NCBI RefSeq assembly: GCF_051348905.1
Contig: NC_135232.1
Coordinates: 845,904,514 to 845,968,513, forward strand
Source of the DNA: Ranitomeya variabilis
Lineage: Eukaryota; Chordata; Amphibia; Anura; Dendrobatidae
Length of the DNA stretch: 64,000 bases
Direction of reading: 5' to 3'
Shown piece by piece: positions 1 through 11,555 of the stretch. A program made the position numbers and the translations under genes. The notes beneath the pieces are model-generated. The model was not told the origin of the DNA. It did no database searches and saw only the letters and a program-made list of their open reading frames with translations. Numbering within the stretch: the first letter of the stretch is position 1; each line of letters starts with the position of its first letter.

Positions 1-518
1 AAATGTTGCTTTTCTTCTAGATAGGAAAAGATACATTTGAATATGTCCAAACTGAATGCACGATGCTTTGCTTGATTTTGGCATTGTACAGTGATATTAA
101 GCAGGAACATATGTTTCCCATAAAAAGCAAGCAGAACCAAAGTGAGTTCTACTTTTCTCTGTAGCACATGTGGCATCAACATTATGAAAGACAATAAACA
201 TCAGTACTGAGCTGTACGTATGTGAATTCAGCTTTGGAGAAAGCTAAATCAATTGCTTGATGTTGCAGCTCCACCTGCTTGTAACTGCACAAGTCTGATA
301 GCTTTTCACTGGGCTGAGTGCACAACACTGCTCTTTCCTATTTTCCTATGCATAGAGTTAAAAAAGTGATGTAACCTGACACCTCATTGTGCTGGCAGAC
401 AGTGTTGACTTTGATTTTGAGTTTGCACAGTGACATAAAGAAAGCAGCATATCTTAGGGTACAGATCGATGAATAGGAAGAGAATCTTAAAAAATGTACA
501 AACTTTTTTCTGGAGAGG

Positions 519-590
519 GCCTGGTAGCTCAGTCGGTAGAGCATCAGACTTTTAATCTGAGGGTCCAGGGTTCAAGTCCCTGTTCAGGCG
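519..590 (+). tRNA. tRNA-Lys(TTT) copy 1, one base short in acceptor stem
   Basis: The body is 72 bases: one G is missing from the G5-G7 run, so the acceptor stem can form only six regular pairs. The anticodon loop CTTTTAA and both promoter boxes are intact. The spacer before it also carries private changes (GTGCACAACA near 319, GTGATG near 367), marking a slightly diverged unit. Probably transcribed but poorly processed. Confidence 0.75.
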
Positions 591-1210
591 TCTTTTAAAT
601 TTCATCCTATCACTTTGTTTAAATTTCAGCTTGTGCTTTAAGTTAAGTTACATGCTTAGTTCACTCATTTGTTATTAAAAAATAAAAATGTTGCTTTTCT
701 TCTAGATAGGAAAAGATACATTTGAATATGTCCAAACTGAATGCACGATGCTTTGCTTGATTTTGGCATTGTACAGTGATATTAAGCAGGAACATATGTT
801 TCCCATAAAAAGCAAGCAGAACCAAAGTGAGTTCTACTTTTCTCTGTAGCACATGTGGCATCAACATTATGAAAGACAATAAACATCAGTACTGAGCTGT
901 ACGTATGTGAATTCAGCTTTGGAGAAAGCTAAATCAATTGCTTGATGTTGCAGCTCCACCTGCTTGTAACTGCACAAGTCTGATAGCTTTTCACTGGGCT
1001 GAGTGCTCAACACTGCTCTTTCCCATTTTCCTATGCATAGAGTTAAAAAAGAGATGTAACCTGACACCTCATTGTGCTGGCAGACAGTGTTGACTTTGAT
1101 TTTGAGTTTGCACAGTGACATAAAGAAAGCAGCATATCTTAGGGTACAGATCGATGAATAGGAAGAGAATCTTAAAAAATGTACAAACTTTTTTCTGGAG
1201 AGTGCCTGGG

Positions 1211-1222
1211 TAGCTCAGTCGG
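1211..1222 (+). promoter_or_regulatory. Pol III A box, consensus form (copy 2)
   Basis: TAGCTCAGTCGG at tRNA positions 8-19 fits the vertebrate A-box consensus TRGCNNAGYNGG exactly. It is the first half of the internal promoter bound by TFIIIC. The same box is intact in all 40 consensus copies and altered in the G10>T class and the six-base-loop class. Confidence 0.93.
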
Positions 1223-1254
1223 TAGAGCATCAGACTTTTAATCTGAGGGTCCAG

Positions 1255-1265
1255 GGTTCAAGTCC
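1255..1265 (+). promoter_or_regulatory. Pol III B box, consensus form (copy 2)
   Basis: GGTTCAAGTCC at tRNA positions 52-62 fits GGTTCRANTCC. It is the high-affinity TFIIIC site and also forms the T loop. It is unchanged in nearly every copy; the exceptions are copy 34 (A58>C) and copy 39 (G52>A). Confidence 0.93.
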
Positions 1266-1276
1266 CTGTTCAGGCG

Positions 1277-1889
1277 TCTTTTAAATTTCATCCTATCACT
1301 TTGTTTAAATTTCAGCTTGTGCTTTAAGTTAAGTTACATGCTTAGTTCACTCATTTGTTATTAAAAAATAAAAATGTTGCTTTTCTTCTAGATAGGAAAA
1401 GATACATTTGAATATGTCCAAACTGAATGCATGATGCTTTGCTTGATTTTGGCATTGTACAGTGATATTAAGCAGGAACATATGTTTCCCATAAAAAGCA
1501 AGCAGAACCAAAGTGAGTTCTACTTTTCTCTGTAGCACATGTGGCATCAACATTATGAAAGACAATAAACATCAGTACTGAGCTGTACGTATGTGAATTC
1601 AGCTTTGGAGAAAGCTAAATCAATTGCTTGATGTTGCAGCTCCACCTGCTTGTAACTGCACAAGTCTGATAGCTTTTCACTGGGCTGAGTGCTCAACACT
1701 GCTCTTTCCTATTTTCCTATGCATAGAGTTAAAAAAGAGATGTAACCTGACACCTCATTGTGCTGGCAGACAGTGTTGACTTTGATTTTGAGTTTGCACA
1801 GTGACATAAAGAAAGCAGCATATCTTAGGGTACAGATCGATGAATAGGAAGAGAATCTTAAAAAATGTACAAACTTTTTTCTGGAGAGG
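1277..1889. other. representative 613-bp spacer between copies 2 and 3
   Basis: Spacers like this one fill every interval between tRNA loci. In order this one holds the TTTT terminator (1279-1282), a direct repeat TTTAAATTTCA about 24 bp apart, an A-rich stretch near 1363-1374, a near-palindrome GGAACATATGTTTCC (1475-1489), and a T6 run (1875-1880) ending ten bases before the next tRNA. I found no second B-box-like sequence, no other tRNA fold on either strand and no recognisable snRNA promoter. Minus-strand frames of 72 and 84 codons lie here but show no sign of coding selection. Any function of the spacer is unknown. Confidence 0.8.
1279..1282 (+). terminator. Pol III terminator, consensus TTTT (copy 2)
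   Basis: Four T residues start three bases after the discriminator base, in the context GTCTTTTAAA. This is the minimal vertebrate Pol III stop signal and is the common form in the array. Confidence 0.88.
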
Positions 1890-1962
1890 GCCTGGGTAGC
1901 TCAGTCGGTAGAGCATCAGACTTTTAATCTGAGGGTCCAGGGTTCAAGTCCCTGTTCAGGCG
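1890..1962 (+). tRNA. tRNA-Lys(TTT) copy 3, consensus
   Basis: Identical to the consensus. The next unit is 684 bp because its spacer lost AT inside the near-palindrome (GGAACATGTTTCC near 2161). Confidence 0.95.
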
Positions 1963-2573
1963 TCTTTTAAATTTCATCCTATCACTTTGTTTAAATTTCA
2001 GCTTGTGCTTTAAGTTAAGTTACATGCTTAGTTCACTCATTTGTTATTAAAAAATAAAAATGTTGCTTTTCTTCTAGATAGGAAAAGATACATTTGAATA
2101 TGTCCAAACTGAATGCACGATGCTTTGCTTGATTTTGGCATTGTACAGTGATATTAAGCAGGAACATGTTTCCCATAAAAAGCAAGCAGAACCAAAGTGA
2201 GTTCTACTTTTCTCTGTAGCACATGTGGCATCAACATTATGAAAGACAATAAACATCAGTACTGAGCTGTACGTATGTGAATTCAGCTTTGGAGAAAGCT
2301 AAATCAATTGCTTGATGTTGCAGCTCCACCTGCTTGTAACTGCACAAGTCTGATAGCTTTTCACTGGGCTGAGTGCTCAACACTGCTCTTTCCCATTTTC
2401 CTATGCATAGAGTTAAAAAAGAGATGTAACCTGACACCTCATTGTGCTGGCAGACAGTGTTGACTTTGATTTTGAGTTTGCACAGTGACATAAAGAAAGC
2501 AGCATATCTTAGGGTACAGATCGATGAATAGGAAGAGAATCTTAAAAAATGTACAAACTTTTTTCTGGAGAGG

Positions 2574-2646
2574 GCCTGGGTAGCTCAGTCGGTAGAGCAT
2601 CAGACTTTTAATCTGAGGGTCCAGGGTTCAAGTCCCTGTTCAGGCG
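2574..2646 (+). tRNA. tRNA-Lys(TTT) copy 4, consensus
   Basis: Identical to the consensus, with TCTTTT trailer. A downstream spacer marker (GCATGATG instead of GCACGATG near 2800) is shared with the spacer after copy 2. Confidence 0.95.
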
Positions 2647-3259
2647 TCTTTTAAATTTCATCCTATCACTTTGTTTAAATTTTAGCTTGTGCTTTAAGTT
2701 AAGTTACATGCTTAGTTCACTCATTTGTTATTAAAAAATAAAAATGTTGCTTTTCTTCTAGATAGGAAAAGATACATTTGAATATGTCCAAACTGAATGC
2801 ATGATGCTTTGCTTGATTTTGGCATTGTACAGTGATATTAAGCAGGAACATATGTTTCCCATAAAAAGCAAGCAGAACCAAAGTGAGTTCTACTTTTCTC
2901 TGTAGCACATGTGGCATCAACATTATGAAAGACAATAAACATCAGTACTGAGCTGTACGTATGTGAATTCAGCTTTGGAGAAAGCTAAATCAATTGCTTG
3001 ATGTTGCAGCTCCACCTGCTTGTAACTGCACAAGTCTGATAGCTTTTCACTGGGCTGAGTGCTCAACACTGCTCTTTCCTATTTTCCTATGCATAGAGTT
3101 AAAAAAGAGATGTAACCTGACACCTCATTGTGCTGGCAGACAGTGTTGACTTTGATTTTGAGTTTGCACAGTGACATAAAGAAAGCAGCATATCTTAGGG
3201 TACAGATCGATGAATAGGAAGAGAATCTTAAAAAATGTACAAACTTTTTTCTGGAGAGG

Positions 3260-3332
3260 GCCTGGGTAGCTCAGTCGGTAGAGCATCAGACTTTTAATCT
3301 GAGGGTCCAGGGTTCAAGTCCCTGTTCAGGCG
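3260..3332 (+). tRNA. tRNA-Lys(TTT) copy 5, consensus
   Basis: Identical to the consensus, TCTTTT trailer, 686-bp unit. Confidence 0.95.
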
Positions 3333-3945
3333 TCTTTTAAATTTCATCCTATCACTTTGTTTAAATTTCAGCTTGTGCTTTAAGTTAAGTTACATGCTTA
3401 GTTCACTCATTTGTTATTAAAAAATAAAAATGTTGCTTTTCTTCTAGATAGGAAAAGATACATTTGAATATGTCCAAACTGAATGCACGATGCTTTGCTT
3501 GATTTTGGCATTGTACAGTGATATTAAGCAGGAACATATGTTTCCCATAAAAAGCAAGCAGAACCAAAGTGAGTTCTACTTTTCTCTGTAGCACATGTGG
3601 CATCAACATTATGAAAGACAATAAACATCAGTACTGAGCTGTACGTATGTGAATTCAGCTTTGGAGAAAGCTAAATCAATTGCTTGATGTTGCAGCTCCA
3701 CCTGCTTGTAACTGCACAAGTCTGATAGCTTTTCACTGGGCTGAGTGCTCAACACTGCTCTTTCCCATTTTCCTATGCATAGAGTTAAAAAAGAGATGTA
3801 ACCTGACACCTCATTGTGCTGGCAGACAGTGTTGACTTTGATTTTGAGTTTGCACAGTGACATAAAGAAAGCAGCATATCTTAGGGTACAGATCGATGAA
3901 TAGGAAGAGAATCTTAAAAAATGTACAAACTTTTTTCTGGAGAGT

Positions 3946-4018
3946 GCCTGGCTAGCTCAGTCGGTAGAGCATCAGACTTTTAATCTGAGGGTCCAGGGTT
4001 CAAGTCCCTGTTCAGGCG
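3946..4018 (+). tRNA. tRNA-Lys(TTT) copy 6, G7>C
   Basis: G7>C turns the last acceptor pair (7:66) from a G:T wobble into a C:T mismatch. The rest matches the consensus and the gene is probably still functional. Confidence 0.9.
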
Positions 4019-4631
4019 TCTTTTAAATTTCATCCTATCACTTTGTTTAAATTTCAGCTTGTGCTTTAAGTTAAGTTACATGCTTAGTTCACTCATTTGT
4101 TATTAAAAAATAAAAATGTTGCTTTTCTTCTAGATAGGAAAAGATACATTTGAATATGTCCAAACTGAATGCACGATGCTTTGCTTGATTTTGGCATTGT
4201 ACAGTGATATTAAGCAGGAACATATGTTTCCCATAAAAAGCAAGCAGAACCAAAGTGAGTTCTACTTTTCTCTGTAGCACATGTGGCATCAACATTATGA
4301 AAGACAATAAACATCAGTACTGAGCTGTACGTATGTGAATTCAGCTTTGGAGAAAGCTAAATCAATTGCTTGATGTTGCAGCTCCACCTGCTTGTAACTG
4401 CACAAGTCTGATAGCTTTTCACTGGGCTGAGTGCTCAACACTGCTCTTTCCCATTTTCCTATGCATAGAGTTAAAAAAGAGATGTAACCTGACACCTCAT
4501 TGTGCTGGCAGACAGTGTTGACTTTGATTTTGAGTTTGCACAGTGACATAAAGAAAGCAGCATATCTTAGGGTACAGATCGATGAATAGGAAGAGAATCT
4601 TAAAAAATGTACAAACTTTTTTCTGGAGAGT

Positions 4632-4704
4632 GCCTGGGTAGCTCAGTCGGTAGAGCATCAGACTTTTAATCTGAGGGTCCAGGGTTCAAGTCCCTGTTCA
4701 GGCG
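4632..4704 (+). tRNA. tRNA-Lys(TTT) copy 7, consensus
   Basis: Identical to the consensus, preceded by T (GAGAGT leader). Confidence 0.95.
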
Positions 4705-5317
4705 TCTTTTAAATTTCATCCTATCACTTTGTTTAAATTTCAGCTTGTGCTTTAAGTTAAGTTACATGCTTAGTTCACTCATTTGTTATTAAAAAATAAA
4801 AATGTTGCTTTTCTTCTAGATAGGAAAAGATACATTTGAATATGTCCAAACTGAATGCACGATGCTTTGCTTGATTTTGGCATTGTACAGTGATATTAAG
4901 CAGGAACATATGTTTCCCATAAAAAGCAAGCAGAACCAAAGTGAGTTCTACTTTTCTCTGTAGCACATGTGGCATCAACATTATGAAAGACAATAAACAT
5001 CAGTACTGAGCTGTACGTATGTGAATTCAGCTTTGGAGAAAGCTAAATCAATTGCTTGATGTTGCAGCTCCACCTGCTTGTAACTGCACAAGTCTGATAG
5101 CTTTTCACTGGGCTGAGTGCTCAACACTGCTCTTTCCCATTTTCCTATGCATAGAGTTAAAAAAGAGATGTAACCTGACACCTCATTGTGCTGGCAGACA
5201 GTGTTGACTTTGATTTTGAGTTTGCACAGTGACATAAAGAAAGCAGCATATCTTAGGGTACAGATCGATGAATAGGAAGAGAATCTTAAAAAATGTACAA
5301 ACTTTTTTCTGGAGAGT

Positions 5318-5390
5318 GCCTGGGTAGCTCAGTCGGTAGAGCATCAGACTTTTAATCTGAGGGTCCAGGGTTCAAGTCCCTGTTCAGGCG
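5318..5390 (+). tRNA. tRNA-Lys(TTT) copy 8, consensus
   Basis: Identical to the consensus. The units of copies 7, 8 and 9 look identical over their full length, suggesting recent expansion. Confidence 0.95.
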
Positions 5391-6003
5391 TCTTTTAAAT
5401 TTCATCCTATCACTTTGTTTAAATTTCAGCTTGTGCTTTAAGTTAAGTTACATGCTTAGTTCACTCATTTGTTATTAAAAAATAAAAATGTTGCTTTTCT
5501 TCTAGATAGGAAAAGATACATTTGAATATGTCCAAACTGAATGCACGATGCTTTGCTTGATTTTGGCATTGTACAGTGATATTAAGCAGGAACATATGTT
5601 TCCCATAAAAAGCAAGCAGAACCAAAGTGAGTTCTACTTTTCTCTGTAGCACATGTGGCATCAACATTATGAAAGACAATAAACATCAGTACTGAGCTGT
5701 ACGTATGTGAATTCAGCTTTGGAGAAAGCTAAATCAATTGCTTGATGTTGCAGCTCCACCTGCTTGTAACTGCACAAGTCTGATAGCTTTTCACTGGGCT
5801 GAGTGCTCAACACTGCTCTTTCCCATTTTCCTATGCATAGAGTTAAAAAAGAGATGTAACCTGACACCTCATTGTGCTGGCAGACAGTGTTGACTTTGAT
5901 TTTGAGTTTGCACAGTGACATAAAGAAAGCAGCATATCTTAGGGTACAGATCGATGAATAGGAAGAGAATCTTAAAAAATGTACAAACTTTTTTCTGGAG
6001 AGT

Positions 6004-6076
6004 GCCTGGGTAGCTCAGTCGGTAGAGCATCAGACTTTTAATCTGAGGGTCCAGGGTTCAAGTCCCTGTTCAGGCG
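6004..6076 (+). tRNA. tRNA-Lys(TTT) copy 9, consensus
   Basis: Identical to the consensus. The spacer after it is 7 bp short (AACTGGATGC near 6222, loss between two GA-starting short repeats), making a 679-bp unit. Confidence 0.95.
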
Positions 6077-6682
6077 TCTTTTAAATTTCATCCTATCACT
6101 TTGTTTAAATTTCAGCTTGTGCTTTAAGTTAAGTTACATGCTTAGTTCACTCATTTGTTATTAAAAAATAAAAATGTTGCTTTTCTTCTAGGTAGGAAAA
6201 GATACATTTGAATATGTCCAAACTGGATGCTTTGCTTGATTTTGGCATTGTACAGTGATATTAAGCAGGAACATATGTTTCCCATAAAAAGCAAGCAGAA
6301 CCAAAGTGAGTTCTACTTTTCTCTGTAGCACATGTGGCATCAACATTATGAAAGACAATAAACATCAGTACTGAGCTGTACGTATGTGAATTCAGCTTTG
6401 GAGAAAGCTAAATCAATTGCTTGATGTTGCAGCTCCACCTGCTTGTAACTGCACAAGTCTGATAGCTTTTCACTGGGCTGAGTGCTCAACACTGCTCTTT
6501 CCTATTTTCCTATGCATAGAGTTAAAAAAGAGATGTAACCTGACACCTCATTGTGCTGGCAGACAGTGTTGACTTTGATTTTGAGTTTGCACAGTGACAT
6601 AAAGAAAGCAGCATATCTTAGGGTACAGATCGATGAATAGGAAGAGAATCTTAAAAAATGTACAAACTTTTTTCTGGAGAGG

Positions 6683-6755
6683 GCCTGGGTAGCTCAGTCG
6701 GTAGAGCATCAGACTTTTAATCTGAGGGTCCAGGGTTCAAGTCCCTGTTCAGGCG
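6683..6755 (+). tRNA. tRNA-Lys(TTT) copy 10, consensus
   Basis: Identical to the consensus, G-type leader, TCTTTT trailer. Confidence 0.95.
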
Positions 6756-7368
6756 TCTTTTAAATTTCATCCTATCACTTTGTTTAAATTTCAGCTTGTG
6801 CTTTAAGTTAAGTTACATGCTTAGTTCACTCATTTGTTATTAAAAAATAAAAATGTTGCTTTTCTTCTAGATAGGAAAAGATACATTTGAATATGTCCAA
6901 ACTGAATGCACGATGCTTTGCTTGATTTTGGCATTGTACAGTGATATTAAGCAGGAACATATGTTTCCCATAAAAAGCAAGCAGAACCAAAGTGAGTTCT
7001 ACTTTTCTCTGTAGCACATGTGGCATCAAAATTATGAAAGACAATAAACATCAGTACTGAGCTGTACGTATGTGAATTCAGCTTTGGAGAAAGCTAAATC
7101 AATTGCTTGATGTTGCAGCTCCACCTGCTTGTAACTGCACAAGTCTGATAGCTTTTCACTGGGCTGAGTGCTCAACACTGCTCTTTCCCATTTTCCTATG
7201 CATAGAGTTAAAAAAGAGATGTAACCTGACACCTCATTGTGCTGGCAGACAGTGTTGACTTTGATTTTGAGTTTGCACAGTGACATAAAGAAAGCAGCAT
7301 ATCTTAGGGTACAGATCGATGAATAGGAAGAGAATCTTAAAAAATGTACAAACTTTTTTCTAGAGTGT

Positions 7369-7441
7369 GCCTGGGTAGCTCAGTCGGTAGAGCATCAGAC
7401 TTTTAATCTGAGGGTCCAGGGTTCAAGTCCCTGTTCAGGCG
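7369..7441 (+). tRNA. tRNA-Lys(TTT) copy 11, consensus body
   Basis: The body is identical to the consensus. The leader is changed to CTAGAGTGT from CTGGAGAGT, close to where Pol III would start. Confidence 0.95.
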
Positions 7442-8054
7442 TCTTTTAAATTTCATCCTATCACTTTGTTTAAATTTCAGCTTGTGCTTTAAGTTAAGTT
7501 ACATGCTTAGTTCACTCATTTGTTATTAAAAAATAAAAATGTTGCTTTTCTTCTAGATAGGATAAGATACATTTGAATATGTCCAAACTGAATGCACGAT
7601 GCTTTGCTTGATTTTGGCATTGTACAGTGATATTAAGCAGGAACATATGTTTCCCATAAAAAGCAAGCAGAACCAAAGTGAGTTCTACTTTTCTCTGTAG
7701 CACATGTGGCATCAACATTATGAAAGACAATAAACATCAGTACTGAGCTGTACGTATGTGAATTCAGCTTTGGAGAAAGCTAAATCAATTGCTTGATGTT
7801 GCAGCTCCACCTGCTTGTAACTGCACAAGTCTGATAGCTTTTCACTGGGCTGAGTGCTCAACACTGCTCTTTCCCATTTTCCTATGCATAGAGTTAAAAA
7901 AGAGATGTAACCTGACACCTCATTGTGCTGGCAGACAGTGTTGACTTTGATTTTGAGTTTGCACAGTGACATAAAGAAAGCAGCATATCTTAGGGTACAG
8001 GTCGATGAATAGGAAGAGAATCTTAAAAAATGTACAAACTATTTTCTGGAGAGT

Positions 8055-8127
8055 TCCTGGGTAGCTCAGTCGGTAGAGCATCAGACTTTTAATCTGAGGG
8101 TCCAGGGTTCAAGTCCCTGCTCAGGCG
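8055..8127 (+). tRNA. tRNA-Lys(TTT) copy 12, G1>T and T66>C
   Basis: G1>T breaks the first acceptor pair (T1:C72), while T66>C strengthens pair 7:66 to G:C. A mispaired first base is likely to disturb 5' end maturation. It is followed by a rare spacer type with a longer A run (near 8213) otherwise seen only near 58 and 60 kb. Confidence 0.85.
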
Positions 8128-8738
8128 TCTTTTAAATTTCATCCTATCACTTTGTTTAAATTTCAGCTTGTGCTTTAAGTTAAGTTACATGCTTAGTTCA
8201 CTCATTTGTTATTAAAAAAAAATTGTGGCTTTTCTTCTAGATAGGAAAAGATACATTTGATTATGTCCAAACTGAATGCACGATGCTTTGCTTGATTTTT
8301 GCATTGTACAGTGATATTAAGCAGGAACATATGTTTCCCATAAAAAGCAAGCAGAACCAAAGTGAGTTCTACTTTTCTCTGTAGCACATGTGGCATCAAC
8401 ATTATGAAAGACAATAAACATCAGTACTGAGCTGTACGTATGTGAATTCAGCTTTGGAGAAAGCTAAATCAATTGCTTGATGTTGCAGCTCCACCTGCTT
8501 GTAACTGCACAAGTCTGATAGCTTTTCACTGGGCTGAGTGCTCAACACTGCTCTTTCCCATTTTCCTATGCATAGAGTTAAAAAAGAGATGTAACCTGAC
8601 ACCTCATTGTGCTGGCAGACAGTGTTGACTTTGATTTTGAGTTTGCACAGTGACATAAAGAAAGCAGCATATCTTAGGGTACAGATCGATGAATAGGAAG
8701 AGAATCTTAAAAAAGGTACAAACATTTTTCTGGAGAGT
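8128..8738. other. rare spacer type with long A run
   Basis: The spacer has an uninterrupted A run followed by TTGTGGCTTTTC in place of ATAAAAATGTTGC, plus TTGATTATGTCC and GATTTTTGC. The same combination recurs at about 58046-58140 (partly) and 59970-60070, some 50 kb away. Confidence 0.85.
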
Positions 8739-8811
8739 GCCTGGGTAGCTCAGTCGGTAGAGCATCAGACTTTTAATCTGAGGGTCCAGGGTTCAAGTCC
8801 CTGTTCAGGCG
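8739..8811 (+). tRNA. tRNA-Lys(TTT) copy 13, consensus
   Basis: Identical to the consensus. The leader has AAAAAAGGTACAAACATTTTT, so the usual upstream T6 is reduced to T5. Confidence 0.95.
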
Positions 8812-9424
8812 TCTTTTAAATTTCATCCTATCACTTTGTTTAAATTTCAGCTTGTGCTTTAAGTTAAGTTACATGCTTAGTTCACTCATTTGTTATTAAA
8901 AAATAAAAATGTTGCTTTTCTTCTAGATAGGAAAAGATACATTTGAATATGTCCAAACTGAATGCACGATGCTTTGCTTGATTTTGGCATTGTACAGTGA
9001 TATTAAGCAGGAACATATGTTTCCCATAAAAAGCAAGCAGAACCAAAGTGAGTTCTACTTTTCTCTGTAGCACATGTGGCATCAACATTATGAAAGACAA
9101 TAAACATCAGTACTGAGCTGTACGTATGTGAATTCAGCTTTGGAGAAAGCTAAATCAATTGCTTGATGTTGCAGCTCCACCTGCTTGTAACTGCACAAGT
9201 CTGATAGCTTTTCACTGGGCTGAGTGCTCAACACTGCTCTTTCCCATTTTCCTATGCATAGAGTTAAAAAAGAGATGTAACCTGACACCTCATTGTGCTG
9301 GCAGACAGTGTTGACTTTGATTTTGAGTTTGCACAGTGACATAAAGAAAGCAGCATATCTTAGGGTACAGATCGATGAATAGGAAGAGAATCTTAAAAAA
9401 TGTACAAACTTTTTTCTGGAGAGT

Positions 9425-9497
9425 GCCTGGGTAGCTCAGTCGGCAGAGCATCAGACTTTTAATCTGAGGGTCCAGGGTTCAAGTCCCTGTTCAGGCG
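9425..9497 (+). tRNA. tRNA-Lys(TTT) copy 14, T20>C
   Basis: The single change T20>C lies in the D loop, a variable position, and should be harmless. It is shared with copy 16. Confidence 0.93.
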
Positions 9498-10110
9498 TCT
9501 TTTAAATTTCATCCTATCACTTTGTTTAAATTTCAGCTTGTGCTTTAAGTTAAGTTACATGCTTAGTTCACTCATTTGTTATTAAAAAATAAAAATGTTG
9601 CTTTTCTTCTAGATAGGAAAAGATACATTTGAATATGTCCAAACTGAATGCACGATGCTTTGCTTGATTTTGGCATTGTACAGTGATATTAAGCAGGAAC
9701 ATATGTTTCCCATAAAAAGCAAGCAGAACCAAAGTGAGTTCTACTTTTCTCTGTAGCACATGTGGCATCAACATTATGAAAGACAATAAACATCAGTACT
9801 GAGCTGTACGTATGTGAATTCAGCTTTGGAGAAAGCTAAATCAATTGCTTGATGTTGCAGCTCCACCTGCTTGTAACTGCACAAGTCTGATAGCTTTTCA
9901 CTGGGCTGAGTGCTCAACACTGCTCTTTCCCATTTTCCTATGCATAGAGTTAAAAAAGAGATGTAACCTGACACCTCATTGTGCTGGCAGACAGTGTTGA
10001 CTTTGATTTTGAGTTTGCACAGTGACATAAAGAAAGCAGCATATCTTAGGGTACAGATCGATGAATAGGAAGAGAATCTTAAAAAATGTACAAACTTTTT
10101 TCTGGAGAGG

Positions 10111-10183
10111 TTCTGGGTAGCTCAGTCGGTAGAGCATCAGACTTTTAATCTGAGGGTCCAGGGTTCAAGTCCCTGTTCAGGCG
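10111..10183 (+). tRNA. tRNA-Lys(TTT) copy 15, G1>T and C2>T
   Basis: The acceptor starts TTC instead of GCC: T1:C72 is a mismatch and T2:G71 a wobble. The internal promoter is intact, so it may be transcribed, but 5' maturation and charging are likely impaired. Confidence 0.8.
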
Positions 10184-10796
10184 TCTTTTAAATTTCATCC
10201 TATCACTTTGTTTAAATTTCAGCTTGTGCTTTAAGTTAAGTTACATACTTAGTTCACTCATTTGTTATTAAAAAATAAAAATATTGCTTTTCTTCTAGAT
10301 AGGAAAAGATACATTTGAATATGTCCAAACTGAATGCACGATGCTTTGCTTGATTATGGCATTGTACAGTGATATTAAGCAGGAACATATGTTTCCCATA
10401 AAAAGCAAGCAGAACCAAAGTGAGTTCTACTTTTCTCTGTAGCACATGTGGCATCAACATTATGAAAGACAATAAACATCAGTACTGAGCTGTACGTATG
10501 TGAATTCAGCTTTGGAGAAAGCTAAATCAATTGCTTGATGTTGCAGCTCCACCTGCTTGTAACTGCACAAGTCTGATAGCTTTTCACTGGGCTGAGTGCT
10601 CAACACTGCTCTTTCCCATTTTCCTATGCATAGAGTTAAAAAAGAGATGTAACCTGACACCTCATTGTGCTGGCAGACAGTGTTGACTTTGATTTTGAGT
10701 TTGCACAGTGACATAAAGAAAGCAGCATATCTTAGGGTACAGATCGATGAATAGGAAGAGAATCTTAAAAAATGTACAAACTTTTTTCTGGAGAGT

Positions 10797-10869
10797 GCCT
10801 GGGTAGCTCAGTCGGCAGAGCATCAGACTTTTAATCTGAGGGTCCAGGGTTCAAGTCCCTGTTCAGGCG
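10797..10869 (+). tRNA. tRNA-Lys(TTT) copy 16, T20>C
   Basis: Carries the same D-loop T20>C as copy 14, two units away, as expected from unequal exchange with a two-unit step. Confidence 0.93.
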
Positions 10870-11482
10870 TCTTTTAAATTTCATCGTATCACTTTGTTTA
10901 AATTTCAGCTTGTGCTTTAAGTTAAGTTACATGCTTAGTTCACTCATTTGTTATTAAAAAATAAAAATGTTGCTTTTCTTCTAGATAGGAAAAGATACAT
11001 TTGAATATGTCCAAACTGAATGCACGATGCTTTGCTTGATTTTGGCATTGTACAGTGATATTAAGCAGGAACATATGTTTCCCATAAAAAGCAAGCAGAA
11101 CCAAAGTGAGTTCTACTTTTCTCTGTAGCACATGTGGCATCAACATTATGAAAGACAATAAACATCAGTACTGAGCTGTACGTATGTGAATTCAGCTTTG
11201 GAGAAAGCTAAATCAATTGCTTGATGTTGCAGCTCCACCTGCTTGTAACTGCACAAGTCTGATAGCTTTTCACTGGGCTGAGTGCTCAACACTGCTCTTT
11301 CCCATTTTCCTATGCATAGAGTTAAAAAAGAGATGTAACCTGACACCTCATTGTGCTGGCAGACAGTGTTGACTTTGATTTTGAGTTTGCACAGTGACAT
11401 AAAGAAAGCAGCATATCTTAGGGTACAGATCGATGAATAGGAAGAGAATCTTAAAAAATGTACAAACTTTTTTCTGGAGAGT

Positions 11483-11555
11483 GCCTGGGTAGCTCAGTCG
11501 GTAGAGCATCAGACTTTTAATCTGAGGGTCCAGGGTTCAAGTCCCTGTTCAGGCG
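11483..11555 (+). tRNA. tRNA-Lys(TTT) copy 17, consensus
   Basis: Identical to the consensus. The following spacer shares ACATACTTAG and AATATTGC (near 11617-11655) with the spacer after copy 15. Confidence 0.95.

Larger units (their letters stand above)
1204..1276 (+). tRNA. tRNA-Lys(TTT) copy 2, consensus; reference entry
   Basis: This nuclear lysine tRNA, anticodon UUU, reads AAA and AAG codons. The 73-mer folds completely: acceptor GCCTGGG with TTCAGGC (two G:T pairs at 6:67 and 7:66), D stem GCTC/GAGC, anticodon stem TCAGA/TCTGA with loop CTTTTAA, variable loop GGGTC, T stem CAGGG/CCCTG with loop TTCAAGT, and discriminator G73 as expected for eukaryotic tRNA-Lys. There is no intron and no encoded CCA. 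Known vertebrate tRNA-Lys(UUU) has C4:G69 and A7; here T4:A69 keeps the pair. The base before the gene is T instead of the more common G. Confidence 0.96.

Noticed and set aside
661-879. Minus-strand frame of 72 codons, repeated in nearly every unit
   Set aside because: It recurs only because the units are near identical. Differences between copies include amino-acid changes and indels with no preference for silent sites, and neither composition nor sequence resembles a known protein. It has no evident start context and overlaps only satellite spacer.
867-1121. Minus-strand frame of 84 codons (80, 107 or 119 in variant units)
   Set aside because: Its length shifts with the 4-bp ACAG indel and other indels, changing the reading frame freely between copies. 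This is not expected of a coding gene.
1363-1374. A-rich stretch as a retroposed poly(A) tail
   Set aside because: It is short, interrupted by T in most units, and not followed by a target duplication. It is part of the unit rather than an insertion.
1475-1489. Near-palindrome GGAACATATGTTTCC in every spacer as a regulatory site
   Set aside because: Its conservation equals that of the surrounding spacer, and one unit (near 2164) lacks its centre without other effect. Nothing ties it to a known factor.
1277-1889. A second Pol III gene or a minus-strand tRNA in the spacer
   Set aside because: I looked for B-box-like GGTTCRANTCC on both strands and for cloverleaf arms and found none outside the tRNA gene.
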